A DNA stretch of 64,000 bases from Dillenia suffruticosa (GCA_033439265.1 JAVTVX010000035.1:15030001-15094000), one strand, 5' to 3'. Positions 1-12,385 are shown, counted from the first letter of the stretch. Notes: generated by a model from the sequence alone, not told the origin. Made by a program: numbers and translations.

Positions 1-404
1 TATAGTTCATTTAGTTCACCTACCTAAAATAATCCCTTTGACATTCGCGATATTATTAGAGGGGCATCATCCTCTAGCAGTGCAAGTGTATCGTCTTCCG
101 ATACCACTAAAGAGAAAGCAAAAAAATTTTGACCTAAAGTTAAATTTCCATAATTTCCATTATTTTTCTTTTTTTTTTCTTTTTCCAAAGTTCTTGATTG
201 TAATTTTAATTATTTTTCCTTTTTTTATTTGCTTTACTTAATTCTCTTTGTACTGTAGCATGTAATGTAATCATATATATATTATTATACAGTGTAATTC
301 CCCACTACTTCATTTTTTATTTCATTTTTTCCTTTTTTTTCCATTTTTTTATTTATTTCATTTTTCTCCATTTTCTCCATTTCTTTTTTAATTTATTTAT
401 GTGG
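1..404. other. AT-rich flank, no gene recognised
   Basis: T-rich and AT-rich sequence with poly-T runs. A 67-codon open frame at 38-241 has no recognisable motif and runs into T-tract-encoded Phe/Leu residues. I see no gene here. Confidence 0.5.
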
Positions 405-640
405 AATTTTTGCTTCGCAAGTGAAAACACCAAACCGCGGGCGCCCATGCGAGGCTTCTACCTTGCATGCACGCAGGTTCAATTGCACATGCCCGTGCAG
501 GAAAGCACATGCACACGGCTTCAACCACGCATGCCTAGGTATGCATGCGGCTTCAACCGCGAATGCCCGCATATGCACGCGACTTCAACCGCGCATGCTA
601 GCGCGGGGCCACCAGCACGCCCTACGCGAACAATACTAGT
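405..640. repeat. GC-rich minisatellite, unit about 33 bp
   Basis: A GC-rich island in AT-rich surroundings. A unit centred on GGCTTCAACC.CGCATGC recurs at about 508, 541 and 574 with a period near 33 bp, and weaker relatives start at about 440. CpG and the self-complementary GCATGC are frequent. Several overlapping short ORFs on both strands are by-products of this composition. The array resembles the GC-rich blocks inside the neighbouring chromovirus LTRs, so it may derive from an older LTR; that is inference. Confidence 0.6.
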
Positions 641-796
641 TTTAAAATATTAATATTATAATAATTTTTAATTATATAAATATATGAAATTATTATTTTA
701 AATTATAATATTATTATTTAAAAATTGTAATGATATTAAATTATTATTTCATATAATATCGTATATATTTTATTAGTTATCAATATTATATAATTT

Positions 797-998
797 TGTA
801 ACACCGATACTCGGTGTCCGAACAAGTGTATTGGTTTTGAAATATTTATATACATAGAGGAAAAAATTTTTATTTATATTGATTTTTTATTTTGGGGTCA
901 TTAAATTGAATTTTTGGTATAAATTAAGTTGTCGTGTTCGTAAATCGTAGTGAACCTATTATTTTTATGAAATTCGCAAGCTAGCGAAAAGGTAGATG

Positions 999-1047
<49 letters not shown>

Positions 1048-4026
1048 TATTAAATAAAAAAGAGAGAGGGAGGAAGGAGGAAACGTCGCGTTTCGGCCCG
1101 AAACGTGGCACTCCCCCTTGTCAGATTAGGGCTAAAAGCCCTAATCTGTCTCTCTCTCTTCATCTCTCTCTCTCCGACTCTTCGTCTCCCCTCTCCCCAC
1201 CTCTTCCTCTCCCGTGGCAGCGCCTCTCTCGCCCGAAGCTGCTGCGTACCACCACCGTCTTCTTCTTCTTCTCTCTCTCTCTATTTCCTTCTCTCGGTTT
1301 CTCTCTCACTCTCTCTCTCTCCCTTCGCTGTTCGCGATCTCTCTCGTGATCTCCCTCTCGATCGCACTCCGCCGTGAGCCGTGAATCGCGCTCCCTCACC
1401 TCCTCCCACGAGCGCGCCAGCCTGTAGCGCCTCCTTCTGCCACAGTGCACAACTGTAGCACCTTCCGCCATAGTGCAAGCGCGAGCGCGCGGCCTTCACC
1501 CAAGCACACTACAGCACTCGACAGAGCGCGACTGCACGACCCTCCCTACACGAGCGCAAGCGTGCCCCTACACGAGCACCAGCGTGCCCCTGCACGAGCT
1601 ATCCTGCGCAAGCGCGCCCCCCAGCACGACCTCCCTCGCATGAGTGTACCTCAGCGCTTGACTGCAATCTCTCACAAGTGCGCACTCCAGCCCACGAGTG
1701 CTCCAGCTCATGAGCGCGAGCCCCTAGCCCGTGAGCATGCCGGCCTGCAAGCCCGCTAGCCCACCAGCCCACCAACCCGCCAGCCCACAAGCCCACCAAC
1801 GGGCTAGCCCGCCAGCTCACCAGCCCGCGAGCCTACGACGGCCTGCGAGCCCGCAACCGGCTTTCTCCTTTGAGAGCCATCTGCCATCCTCATAGAAATC
1901 CTTCACTATAGGTAACGGCTGTGTTAGATATGGTTTAGTGTTTAGAAATTGATTTAGTCGCTAACGTGGTTTCAAAATTGAAAATATTACATGTTTTAAA
2001 TTAACTGACAGGCGAACGAAAGTTAGGTTTGAGATTCGAGTAAATCTAGGTGAGGGAAATTAAATTATTTCCATACTTAAATTTAATTTTGTCAAACTTA
2101 TGTTGAATTTAAAATCGAAAGTTATATATATGTTGTTGTGGCTTAAAATCTATATTTAAAATCCTTAGAACATGTGGTTAAATGTGCAGAAATTTTAGAG
2201 TATATTTTGACTTGAAAATGAAAACAGGTTTTGATATTGTTAAAATGACATATGGTTTGAAGAAATCATAGAAGAATTGAAAAGTGTATGATTTTTCTAA
2301 CTTGTAGGAAATTTTTGTATTTTAGACTTGTTTTCGATTTTGAACGGTTTTAGATTTGAAATTAGCTTGATTTTGATTTGGTTATTTATTTATAAATAGA
2401 ACGAAATTGATGACATTAGTGTATATTTATAAATTAAAGAATTTAGGGTTTGTACGAACTTAAGGAAAATGATAAATCTTGAAAATAGCAAAAATTTGAT
2501 GAAAATCGTGATGATTTGATTAGGTTGGCTTTCTTGGTGATTCGATTGAGAGGAGCTTTGATTCTACGTGTTATGGTTTTATTGGGGAGTGCGCTATCCT
2601 CCCCAAATCAGTGAGTGAGATTTATTTCAATGTCTTTGTTTAATATGTAAACCCTGTTTTATAACATTTTGTTAAATGAGCATGATTTGTTATACGCTTG
2701 AAATGTTTTGATTGCTTTTGGAACTGAATTTTTGTGAACCGTTGGAGTATCCAAAAATTGAGTTGAAATATTGAAATTATGCATCCATGTGGTTGAAATG
2801 TATAATGTGTCATTTTACACTATATATTGCATTTGGTTTGTGAAACTGAGTACGGCACATTCTTAATACGATATTGATTTTGGCCTTGGGGGTCTTGGTA
2901 TGAATTGTTCCGTAGCTATGAAGGACACCGTGAGAGGCGCTTTGATGGCGTCCGGATTGCCTAGGCCTGGGGTATCCCACGAGTTGTCATGATTTGATTA
3001 ACAACACGGTACTAGCCAAGTTGAACCTGAAAGGGGGAGGATTTGGATACTCTCTCCAAGTCTAGCACCTGGACGAGATCCGTCGCCAACGTCGGGGTAG
3101 AGAGCACTTTAAATAAAATTACATGTAACACCCCCGATGCGCCTGTCATAGGTCGCGGTAGACTTCTGCCAGGACAATTTCGGCTGGCAGCTCTATGATT
3201 TTAGTGACAATGCTTTGAATGCATATTTGACTTGAAAATGCGTGCAAATATATATTATTGAAATGAAAAGTATGATGATTTGAAATATAATTCGTATATT
3301 TATGCTTTGATACTCTAGTTTCACACTTCATATTAGACAATTGTATTGACCCACTTACTCCTGAGTATTCTTTTCCTGAGTACTCACCCCTCATTTCTCT
3401 TCTTGTTTCAGAGATACTATTTGATAAGGAGCGTTGCTTTTAGGACGCTCAGTATCATTGGGAGATCTGGTTTGGACTTGAGAAGTCATTATATATTTCT
3501 GCTGCAAAATTTGTATTGGTAATGTATATGCATTCTGAGGTCTATAGACGACCATTGTGTAATCTTGGGATGACTGTATAAATATAGACATTTAAATTGT
3601 GGAACTCTCATATCATTACATAACATTGCATTGAGACATTTCTTATTCGTTGTGTATATTCTTGGGAATATGATATGTCTTAGAAGTATACTCTAGGATC
3701 GCTCGGTGTCACCTCTAAATCATAGGAGGGGTGACTGGTGGCTGTCCATGCCTTTGACGGGGGCATGACAATAAAGGTCTGTGGCTAGATTGCTGGAAAT
3801 TTTTATAGCCTTGCGTTATTCTGGATGTTGACTGTGGGATTGGTTAATTTTGGAGAGACCAGGATGGCTATTTGATTATTTTATAGGATGGTTATGATTT
3901 ATATAGGATAAATTGTATTTGAAAGACCTTCGAAATATGGGGAGTTTCTACCTGATTTTCTGTAAAAATACAGACGACATTCAGGACAACGGGCGGCTGT
4001 TCACAATCCCGGTCTGGGGCGTGACA
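797..4026 (+). repeat. 5' LTR of the chromovirus (3230 bp)
   Basis: Starts TGTAACACC and ends GTGACA immediately before the PBS, and matches 9379-12385 along nearly its whole length. It holds a (TA)n tract at 1002-1045, a pyrimidine-rich CT block at about 1140-1330, and a GC-rich, CpG-rich block at about 1380-1860 with degenerate CACGAGCG and AGCCCGCCAGCCCACCAG repeats. The ORFs in these blocks are low-complexity and not genes. At 3230 bp it is long, as in the Del/Tekay lineage. Confidence 0.93.
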
Positions 4027-4033
4027 GTTGGAT

Positions 4034-4045
4034 TGGTATTAGAGC
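4034..4045 (+). other. Primer-binding site, initiator Met-tRNA type
   Basis: TGGTATTAGAGC starts 7 bp after the LTR end and differs at one position from TGGTATCAGAGC, the usual plant PBS complementary to the 3' end of initiator methionine tRNA. Minus-strand DNA synthesis would start here. About 290 bp of untranslated leader follow before gag. Confidence 0.85.
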
Positions 4046-4338
4046 CCCCCGGTTGAGAGCTATGTCGGAAGAGAGTCTTGAAAACATTTCCGAGTGTGTT
4101 TGTGTTTAAATTTCTCAATGCATGAGAGTTTCATATAGTCATGAAGTCCCAATACACGGTCACAGGTATATGAGTTCATCCATTTTAGGGGGTTAGATAC
4201 GGTAGTATCTAACTTAACATGTTTTTTTTTTTTGATTCCATTCTTTGTGAGGGTAGTCAAGATGTGACTAGTCCAAATTTCTTGAACCATGCCTATTCTT
4301 TGAACGATACCTAATGAGAATCCTTCTCTTGCAGAAGT

Positions 4339-5707
4339 ATGACGACTTGACGGAGCACCCGTTTTGCCCCACTAGAGGAATTAGACAAGCCGGAGGATAG
4401 TTCCTCGACTCACGTGCCACTACCGGCACCTACTCAGCCAACTGCTCAGGTTGAGACTCCCATACCCACACTCGATGCCTTTTGGCAGGTGTACGAGTGG
4501 TACGCTTCGCATAGGATCCAGATTCTGCCCCCACCACCTACTACAGCGGCGCTTGCACCTGCAACAGTGCCAGTTCCTTCGGCACCGGTTCTACCGCCGA
4601 TGGTCGGTCCTTCTATCTTGTCAGAGCCGAGTAAGACCACATCGGCTACTCTTAGACGGGTACATGAGTTGACTCAGTTGGTTAAAGAGGTTTGTCAGCT
4701 GGGGTGTACTGATTTTACGGGGCATGGTGATGCTACGGTAGCCAAGCATTGGATCAATCGTACCCGCAGGATTTTGACCGATCTGGGGATTAGAGATGAA
4801 CTCTGCCTGAAAGTGGCACAACGATTATTAGAAAGAGAGGCCCTCTTATGGTGGGAGTCCCTCACTGATGAGGCGACAGAGCCACTGCGGTGGGACGACT
4901 TCTTTCGGGAGTTTGACCGCAGATTATTCCCACTCTATCAGTAGGACCGGATGAGGTCAGAGTTGGAACGGCTTACACAGGGGTCCAGATCTATCTCGGA
5001 GTATGAGGCAGACATGCGGAGACTTGTCGCATTCGTACCGGATCTGGCCGTACCTCAGTATTTGCACTTTAAATTCGAGGACGGTCTTAGCCTCAACATA
5101 AAGAGGTATATGGCTGTTACCCCACAGTTTACATTGGTCGAGGTGATAGACTCTGCTCACCGCGCAGAGGCTTTGGTTCACGCCGAGACTAGGCAGAGAG
5201 AGAGCAAAGAACAGAAGAGAAAGAAAGAGAAGTCTCATTTTGCGTAGAACTCTAAGAGGGGCAAGGGATCCAGTTCGTACAGAGACAGATTTGGATCTGG
5301 ATTTTCTAATCTGGGAAGAGAACAGTACTCCCAGGGGTTCAGACAGCCCGCTCTGACTCACCCTACATAGTATACTGTTCAGCGGCATCCTTATTGCCGC
5401 AAGTGCAATAGGTCCCATTCGATAAGAGCTTGTTCAGTGTCAGTCACTTGCTTCCACTATGAGAAGCTGGGGCATATCAAGAGTTCCTGCTCTGAGTTAA
5501 GACGCAGTGGATAGAGTTCACAGAGCCGCACTAGTACTCCTCATATGGGACAGTAGGGGCAGACTGCTCGGCCAGCATCTTCTACTCTCAGGGTGACCAC
5601 CGGGAGTAACACAGTGCAGACCCAGGCACGATAGCAACCTAGGGCTCAGGCCCGGGTTTATGCCATGACGCAGGAGGACGCTCAGGCGAACCCTAACATC
5701 ATCATGG
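4339..5707 (+). pseudogene. gag: Chromovirus gag, interrupted by stops
   Basis: Structural Gag protein that would form the virus-like particle. One reading frame runs from the ATG at 4339 to 5707 with a proline-rich N-terminus, a Retrotrans_gag capsid core (WWESL and FDRRLFPLY near 4850-4940), and a nucleocapsid end at about 5390-5490 with two zinc-knuckle-like motifs. The second knuckle reads CFHYEKLGHIKSSC, so the second Cys is replaced by Tyr. In-frame stops lie at 4348, 4942, 5245, 5368 and 5512, among others. Most can be explained by a single C-to-T or G-to-A change from CGA, CAG or TGG. Frame continuity across stops, with no frameshift, supports recent inactivation by point mutation. 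A 248-bp extra segment separates it from protease. Confidence 0.88.
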
Positions 5708-5955
5708 GTACTCCTTTTGATCATATAGAATAAGATCTCTATTTGTATTTCCACTTCTTTTGGGGATGTCAGCATTGTATCATGATAGTCGTATAGGTAT
5801 TTTATGTTGTGTACCCTTTTGTCGACATGATACTACTCTGATATCTTTGTACACTGAAGTTGTAAAAGCCTTAGAGGCTCAACTATTTTGACATATATAT
5901 ATATATATCAAGTTTGAAATTATTCTAAGTCTATGTGCATTTTGTTCAATGATAG
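5708..5955 (+). other. 248-bp insertion or intron-like segment at the gag-protease junction
   Basis: AT-rich segment between the gag C-terminal frame and protease. It starts GTACTCC and ends GATAG, so it has GT..AG borders. Removing it joins the two frames exactly (M-G-T-L-L), the usual junction in this lineage. The same borders can be read as a 7-bp direct repeat GGTACTC (5707-5713 and 5955-5961), which would fit a target-site duplication. It contains a short (TA)n tract at about 5895-5910. I see no terminal inverted repeats. Confidence 0.6.
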
Positions 5956-6266
5956 GTACTCTACTTATCTTCAGAATAGACGCTCGTATTCTTATTAACA
6001 CGGGGTCTAACTATTCGTATGTGAGTGATCAATACTTCTGACATTCTGACAGACCACTCTTACCTTTGGACGAGGAGATATTGGTCATCACTCCTCTGGG
6101 TGAGCAGATTGTGCGCGGCACAGTGTATAAAGAATGTGAGATCAATGTTGGGGATACAGTGCTGAAGGCAGATCTAATCCCTCTTGCCATGACTGATTTT
6201 GATGTCATCTTGGGGTTGGATTGGCTACATATGCATTTGGCTTCAGTTGACTGCTTTAAGAAGTAG
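5956..6266 (+). pseudogene. Chromovirus aspartic protease
   Basis: Retropepsin-type protease that would process the Gag-Pol polyprotein. The flap and C-terminal part is clear at 6066-6266, ending in the lineage motif DVILGLDWL. The catalytic motif upstream reads I-N-T-G-S (codons from 5994), so the catalytic Asp of D-[TS]-G is Asn, a GAC to AAC change. An in-frame stop (TGA) follows at about 6039. The protein would be inactive. Confidence 0.82.
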
Positions 6267-6499
6267 GTGGAGTTTCGAAAACCCGATCGCTAGTGTTTAT
6301 CTTTTAGGGTGAGAGGCAGATTTTACCCCGCTGTATCATTTCAGTGTTGGAGGCCAGACGTATGATTGGCCACAGGTATGCGGCTTACATGGCTCACATC
6401 ATAGATACCACTACTCAAGGACTAAGACTAGAGGATGTTCCAGTGGTATAGGACTTTCCTAATATTTTTTCTGAAAGCTACCCGGATTACCACCGGTTC

Positions 6500-7664
6500 A
6501 GGAGTTTGACTTTGAGATCGATTTAGCTCCAAGGACTACCCCTATCTCTATGCCACCATATAGGATGGCGCCGGCTGAGTTGAAAGAGCTCAAGGTCCAG
6601 CTGCAGGAGTTGCTGGATAAGGGGTTTATCCGTCATAGCACGTCCTCTTGGGACGCTCCAGTGCTATTTGTAAAGAAGAAGAACGGCTCACTGAGATTGT
6701 GTGTGGATTACAGGTAGCTTAATCGGGTGACTGTGAAGAACAGATATCCGCTATCTCGCATAAATGATTTATTTGATCAATTGCAAGGTGTCCAAGTTTT
6801 CTCGAAAATTGATCTTCGATCGAGATATCATCAGTTACGGATTAAGAGTCAAGATGTGCCAAAGACAGCTTTCCGCACTCGATACGAGCACTATGAATTT
6901 CTAGTCATGCCGTTTGGACTGACTAATGCCCCCGCTGCATTCATGGACTTGATGAACAGAGTCTTTCACGACTATCTAGATCAGTTTGTCATAGTCTTCA
7001 TAGATGATCATTGGTGTATTCGTGGAGTGACGAGGATCATGTTCAGTATCTTTGCACTGTTTTATAGATCCTCTGTGATGAGCAGCTGTATGTCAAATTC
7101 ACAAAATGTGAATTTTGGTTAAGACAGGTTGGATTTTTGGGGCATGTCGTTTCTGCGGAAGGGATTTTTGTTGATCCGCAGAAGGTCGATGCCATTACGA
7201 GATGGGAGCAACCGCAGACAATGACTGAGATCATGAGTTTTCTTGGTCTGGCCGAGTATTACCGCAGATTTGTTAAGGGGTTTTCCCGAATAGCTGCTCT
7301 ATTGTGTAGATTGACGCGAAAAGGTGTCAAATTTGTATGGGATAACCATTGTGAGGCGAGTTTTCAGGAGCTCAAACAACGGCTGACTACAGCTCCTTTT
7401 TTGGCACTTCCTACCAACAGTCGGGAGTACACAGTGTATAGTGATGCTAGCCAACAGGGGTTGGGTTGTGTTTTGATGCAAAATGGTCGGGTGATCACCT
7501 ACGCTTCTAGACAGTTGAAGAAACATGAGGTGAATTATCCGACACACGATCTAGAGTTTGCGGCCATAGTTTTTACATTGAAAATATGGCGCCATTACTT
7601 GTATGAGGTGACTTGCCGGGTGTATACGGATCATAAAAGTCTGAAGTATTTATTTACCCAGTGA
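6500..7664 (+). pseudogene. pol: Chromovirus reverse transcriptase and RNase H
   Basis: RT copies the element RNA to DNA and RNase H removes the RNA strand. RT blocks in order: [45 protein letters not shown], then a stop TAG at 6715 in place of Gln, [20 protein letters not shown] and the catalytic FIDD at about 6997-7008. Directly after FIDD a one-base deletion shifts the frame; the expected frame resumes but has a stop in the following 60 codons and is clear again from 7137. RNase H at about 7400-7664 keeps its acidic residues in YSDAS, DLE and YTDHKS. A TGA then ends the ORF where CGA or AAG is expected. Confidence 0.92.
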
Positions 7665-7691
7665 GAACTTAACCTGAGACAGAGGAGATGG

Positions 7692-9341
7692 TTGGAACTC
7701 CTCAAAGATTATGATCTTGTCATTGATTATCATCCGGGCAAAGCCAATATGGTTGTTGATGCCTTGAGCCGGAAATCAGTTTCATCATCTCAGGAGAACA
7801 ATATGGCATACCTTACTTGTTTGATGGGACTCCAGGATTTGGAAGTCAGATTGGCTAGTGATGATCAAGGCACTCTGCTATCCAGGTTTGAGGTTGGGCC
7901 GATACTGTTGGACCGTATTAGGGAGCTGCAGGGCACTGACACCGAACTCCAGGCTCTTACTGAGAGAGCCCGCAGAGGTGATATAGATGATTTCAGAGTC
8001 CGTAGTGATGGACTTCTGACTTATCGAGATAGAGTGGCTATACCCACCGACGAGGATCTCTGCAGGTCCATATTAGAGGAGGCACACTTCTCAGCCTATG
8101 CCTTACACCCGGGTAGTACAAAGATGTATCGAATTATTCGGGGCAGCTATTGGTGGCCAGGTACGAAGAGGGACATTGCAGAGTTTGTAGCTAGATGTTT
8201 AGTTTGTCAGCAGGTGAAGGCTGAGTATCAAAGGCCAGCGGGTTTACTACAGCCTCTTCCCATTCCCGTATGGAAGTGGAACATGTGACTATCGACTTTG
8301 TTATGGATTGCCGCAGACTCAAGCCAGATATGATGCCATTTGGGTGGTAGTCGATCGATTCACCACCATTTGATCCCGATGCACAGCGACTCTCTACTGA
8401 AGACATTGGCACGTCTGTATATTGACGAAATAGTCAGACTACATGGGGTTTCTGTGTCCATAGTCTCGGATAGAGATCTGAGTTTCACTTCTCGATTTTG
8501 GCCCAAGCTGCAGGAAGCTTTGGGCACACGGCTCAGTTTTAGAACAGCATATCACCCACAGATAGATGGTCAGTCAGAGAGGGCTATTCAGATACTCGAG
8601 GATTTGCTTCGGGCTTGTGTTATAGATTTTCGGGATAATTGGGACAGGCATTTACCGCTAGTGGAGTTTGTATATAATAATAGTTATCAGGCCAGTATCG
8701 GCATGCCACCCTATGAGGCACTTTACGGCAGAAAGTGTCGCACCCCGTTGTGCTAGGATGAGGTAGGCGAAAGACGCTTTACCAATGTTGAGTTAGTCGA
8801 GGAAACTAAGGAAAAGGTCAGGGTGGTCCGCGAGCGATTGAAAGCCGCCCAAAACAGACAGAGGGCATATGCGGATCGGAGATGCCGACCCTTAGAGTTT
8901 GAGGTGGGTGATATAGTATTTTTGAGGATTTCTCCCTTGAAGGGACTCATTCGATTTCGACAGCTGGGCAAATTGAGCCCCAGATACATTGGCCCGTTCC
9001 ATATCCTCAATAGGGTTGGGAGCGTAGCATACAGACTAGAGCTGTCAGACGAGTTATCTCGAATCCATGATGTCTTCCATGTATCAGTGTTGAGGAAGTA
9101 CATCCCAAATCCTTCGCATATTTTGGAGCCTCCGCCAGTAGAGGTACAAGAGGACTTGAGTCTACCTGTTCAACCGGTGGCCATACTTGACCAGCAGATC
9201 CGGCAGCTACAGAACAGGGAGGTATCTCTTGTCCCTATACTATGGCGCAGTGATCAGGTCGAAGAAGAGATTTGGGAGCCCGAGGAGGCTATGAGGAGAC
9301 AGTACCCCATTTATTTTCTGTATAGTTTAACTTTCTTTTAG
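7692..9341 (+). pseudogene. pol: Chromovirus integrase with chromodomain-like tail
   Basis: Integrase would insert the cDNA. The N-terminal zinc-binding HHCC is at about 8086-8205 (AHFS, LHPGSTKMY, CLVC). The DDE core has Asp in the TIDF region (about 8293), Asp in SDRDLSF (about 8467) and Glu in QSERAIQ (about 8580). Small indels near 8280-8300 and 8365 move the first Asp block out of frame, then restore it. A TAG at about 8754 replaces the Trp of the PLCWDE motif. The last part (8823-9341) carries the GPF/Y module (YIGPFHIL) and a short chromodomain-like tail WRSDQVEEEIWEPEE. The stop at 9339 lies about 40 bp before the 3' LTR, leaving room for a decayed polypurine tract. Confidence 0.9.
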
Positions 9342-9378
9342 TTTTGAGAACGAAACTTGATTTTAGAGGGTTAGAAAA

Positions 9379-12300
9379 TGTAACACCGACACTCGATGCC
9401 CGAACAAGTGTATTGGTTTTGAAATATTTATATACATAGAGGAAAAAATTTTTATTTATGTTGATTTTTAATTTTGGAGTCTTTAAATTAAATTTTTTGT
9501 ATAAATTAAGTTGTCGTGTTCGTAAATCGTAATGAACCCATTATTTTTATGAAATTCGCAAGCTAGCGAAAAGGTGGATGTGAATATATATATATATATA
9601 TATATATTCTTTAAAAAAAACAGAGAGAGAGAGGAAGGAGGAAACGCCGCGTTTCAGCCCTAAACGCGGCACTCCCCTTCCTCTTCCTCTCCCGCGACAG
9701 CACCTCCCTCGCCCAAAGCCACCACGCACCACCACTACCACCACCGTCTTCTTCTTCTTCTCTCTCTCTATTTCCTTCTCTCTATTTTTCTCTCATTCTC
9801 TCTCTCTCCCTTTGTTGTTCGCAATCTCCCTCTCGATCGCACTCTGCCGCGAGCCGTGAATCGCTCTCCCTCACCTCCTCCCGTGAGCGTGCCAGCGCCA
9901 GCCTGCAGTGCCTCCCTCTGCCACAGCGTGTAACTGTAGTGCCTTCTGCCATGGTGCTACAGCGCTCAACAGAGCGAGACTGCGTGACCCTCCCTACACG
10001 AGCACAAGCGTGCCCCTGCACGAGCGCCAGCGTGCCCCTCCACGAGCTACCCTACGTGAGTGCGCCCCCAGCGCGACCTCCCTTGCGCAAGCGTACCTCA
10101 GCGCGCGACTGCAGTCTCTCGCGAGTGCGCACTCCAACCCACGAGCGCTTCAGCTCGCAAACGTGAGCCCTTAGCCCATGAGCGCGCTGGCCTGCAAGCC
10201 CGCCAGCCCACCAGCCCACGAGCCCACCAACGGGCCATCCCGCCAGCCCACCAGCCCCCGAGCCCGCGACGGCCTGCGAGCCTGCAACCAACTTTCTCCT
10301 TTGAGAGCCATTTGCCATTGTCGTAGAAATCCTTCACTGCAGGTAATGGCTGTGTTAGATATGGTTTAGTATTTAGAAATTGATTTAGTCGCTAACGTGG
10401 TTTCAAAATTGAAAATATTACAAGTTTTAAATTAATCTGATGGGCGAACGAAAGCTAGGTTTGATATTCGAGTAAACATAGGTGAGGGAAATGAAATTAT
10501 TTCTATACTTAAAATTTAATTTTGTCGAATTTATGTTGAATTTAAAATCGGAAGTTATATATATGTTGTTGTGGCTTAAAATCTATATTTAAGTCCTTAG
10601 AACAAGTGGTTAAATGTGCAGAAATTTTGGAGTATATTTTGACTTGAAAATGAAAATAGGTTTCGATATTATTAAAATGACATATGGTTTGAAAAAATCA
10701 GAGGAGAATTGAAAAGTGTATGATTTTTCAAAGATTTTTTTAACTTGTAGGAAATTTATGTATTTTAGAATTGTTTTCGATTTTGAACGGTTTTAGGTTT
10801 GAAATTAGCTTGATTTTGATTTGGTTATTTACTTATAAATGGAACAAAATTGATGACATTGGTGTATATTTATAAATTGAAAAATTTAGGGTTTGTACGA
10901 ATTTAAGGAAAATGATAAACCCTGAAAATAGTCAGAAATTTGATGAAAATCGTGATGATTTGATTAGGTTGGCTTTCTTTGTGATTCGATTGAGAGGAGT
11001 TTTGATTCTACGTGTTGTGGTTTTATTGGGGAGTGCGCTATCCTCCCCAAATCAGTGAGTGAGATTTATTTCAATACTTTTGTCTAATATATAAACCCTG
11101 TTTTATAATATTTTGTTAAATGAGCATAATTTGTTGTGCGCTTGAAATGTTTTGATTGGTTTTGGAACTGACTTTTTGTGAATCGTTGGATTGTCTAAAA
11201 ATTGAATTGAAATATTGAAATTATGCATCCATGTGGTTGAAATGTATAATGTGTCATTTTATACTATATATTGCATTTGGTTTGTGAACCTAAATACGAC
11301 ACTTTCTTAATACGATATTGATTTTGGCCTTGAGGGCCTTGATATGTATTGTTCTGTAGTTACGAAAGACACCATGAGAGGCGCTTTGGTGGCGTCCGGA
11401 TATGCCTAGGCCTGGGGTATCCCACGAGTTATCGTGATTTGATTAACGACACGGTACTAACTATAGGTTGAATCCGAAAGGGGGAGGATTTGGATACTCT
11501 CTCCAAGTCTAGCACCTGGACGAGATCCGTCACCAACGCTTGGGTAGAGAGCACTTTAAATAAAATTGCATTTAACACCCCCGGTGTGCCTGTCATAGCT
11601 CGCGATAAACCTCTGCCAGGACAATTTTGGCTGGCAGCTCTATGATTTTTGTAACAGTGCTATGGATGCATATTTGACTTAAAAATGTGTGCTAATGATA
11701 TATTATTGAAATGAAAAGTATGATGAATTGAAATATGATTCGTATACTTATACTTTGACACTTCAGTTTCACACTTCATATTAGACGATTGCATTGACCC
11801 ACTCACTCACTAAGTATTCTTTCCCTGAGTACTCACCCCTCATTTCCCTTCTTGTTTCAGAGATAGTATTTGACAAGGAGTGTTGCTTTTAGGACGCTCA
11901 GTATCATTGGGAGATTTGGTTTGGACTTGAGGAGTCATTATATATTTCTACTGTAAAATTTGTATTGGAAATGTATATGCATTCTGAGATCTATAGATGA
12001 CCATTGTGTAATTTTGGGATGACTGTATAAATATGGACATTTAAATTGTGGAACTCTCATGTCATTACATAACATTGCATTAAGGTATTTCTTATTCATT
12101 GTGTATATACTTGGGAAGATGTTATGTCTTAGAAGTGTACTCTAGGATCGCTCGGTGCCACCTCTAAATCACAGGAGAGGCGACTGGTGGCTATCCATGT
12201 CTTTGACGGGGGCATGGCAGTAGAGGTCTGTGGTTAGGTTGCCAAAAAGTTTTATTGCCTTATGTTATTCTGGATATTGGCTGTGGAATTGGTTGATTTT

Positions 12301-12385
12301 GGAGAGGCCGGGATAGCCATTTGATTATTTTACAGAATGGTTGTGATTTATACAGGATAAATTGTAATTGGGAGACCTCACTACC
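9379..12385 (+). repeat. 3' LTR of the chromovirus, 3' end missing
   Basis: Starts TGTAACACCGACACTCGATG, matching 797 onward, and aligns with the 5' LTR up to the AAATTGTAA..GGGAGACCT region near 12380. The final 70-100 bp of the 5' LTR, including the GTGACA terminus, have no counterpart here. Its (TA)n tract (about 9584-9608) is shorter than in the 5' LTR. Preceded by a weak purine tract (TTTTAGAGGGTTAGAAAA, 9361-9378) as PPT. Confidence 0.9.

Larger units (their letters stand above)
797..12385 (+). mobile_element. Ty3/gypsy chromovirus (Del/Tekay type), defective, 3' LTR truncated
   Basis: The element runs 5' LTR, tRNA-type PBS, gag, protease, RT, RNase H, integrase, 3' LTR, all on the plus strand, which is Ty3/gypsy order. 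The integrase C-terminus ends in a chromodomain-like tail (IWEPEEAMR), typical of Del/Tekay chromoviruses. The LTRs begin TGTAACACCGA at 797 and 9379. The 5' LTR ends GGGGCGTGACA at 4026; the 3' LTR stops matching near 12385, so no right target duplication can be checked. The LTRs differ at roughly a dozen positions in their first 210 bp, suggesting an insertion that is not recent. Many stops and frameshifts make it non-autonomous. Confidence 0.92.

Noticed and set aside
1105..1820. Several 70-100 codon ORFs on both strands (Ser/Leu-rich or Arg/Glu-rich)
   Set aside because: They are translations of CT-rich and GC-rich low-complexity LTR sequence; the same block is repeated at 9547-10369 with different frames open.
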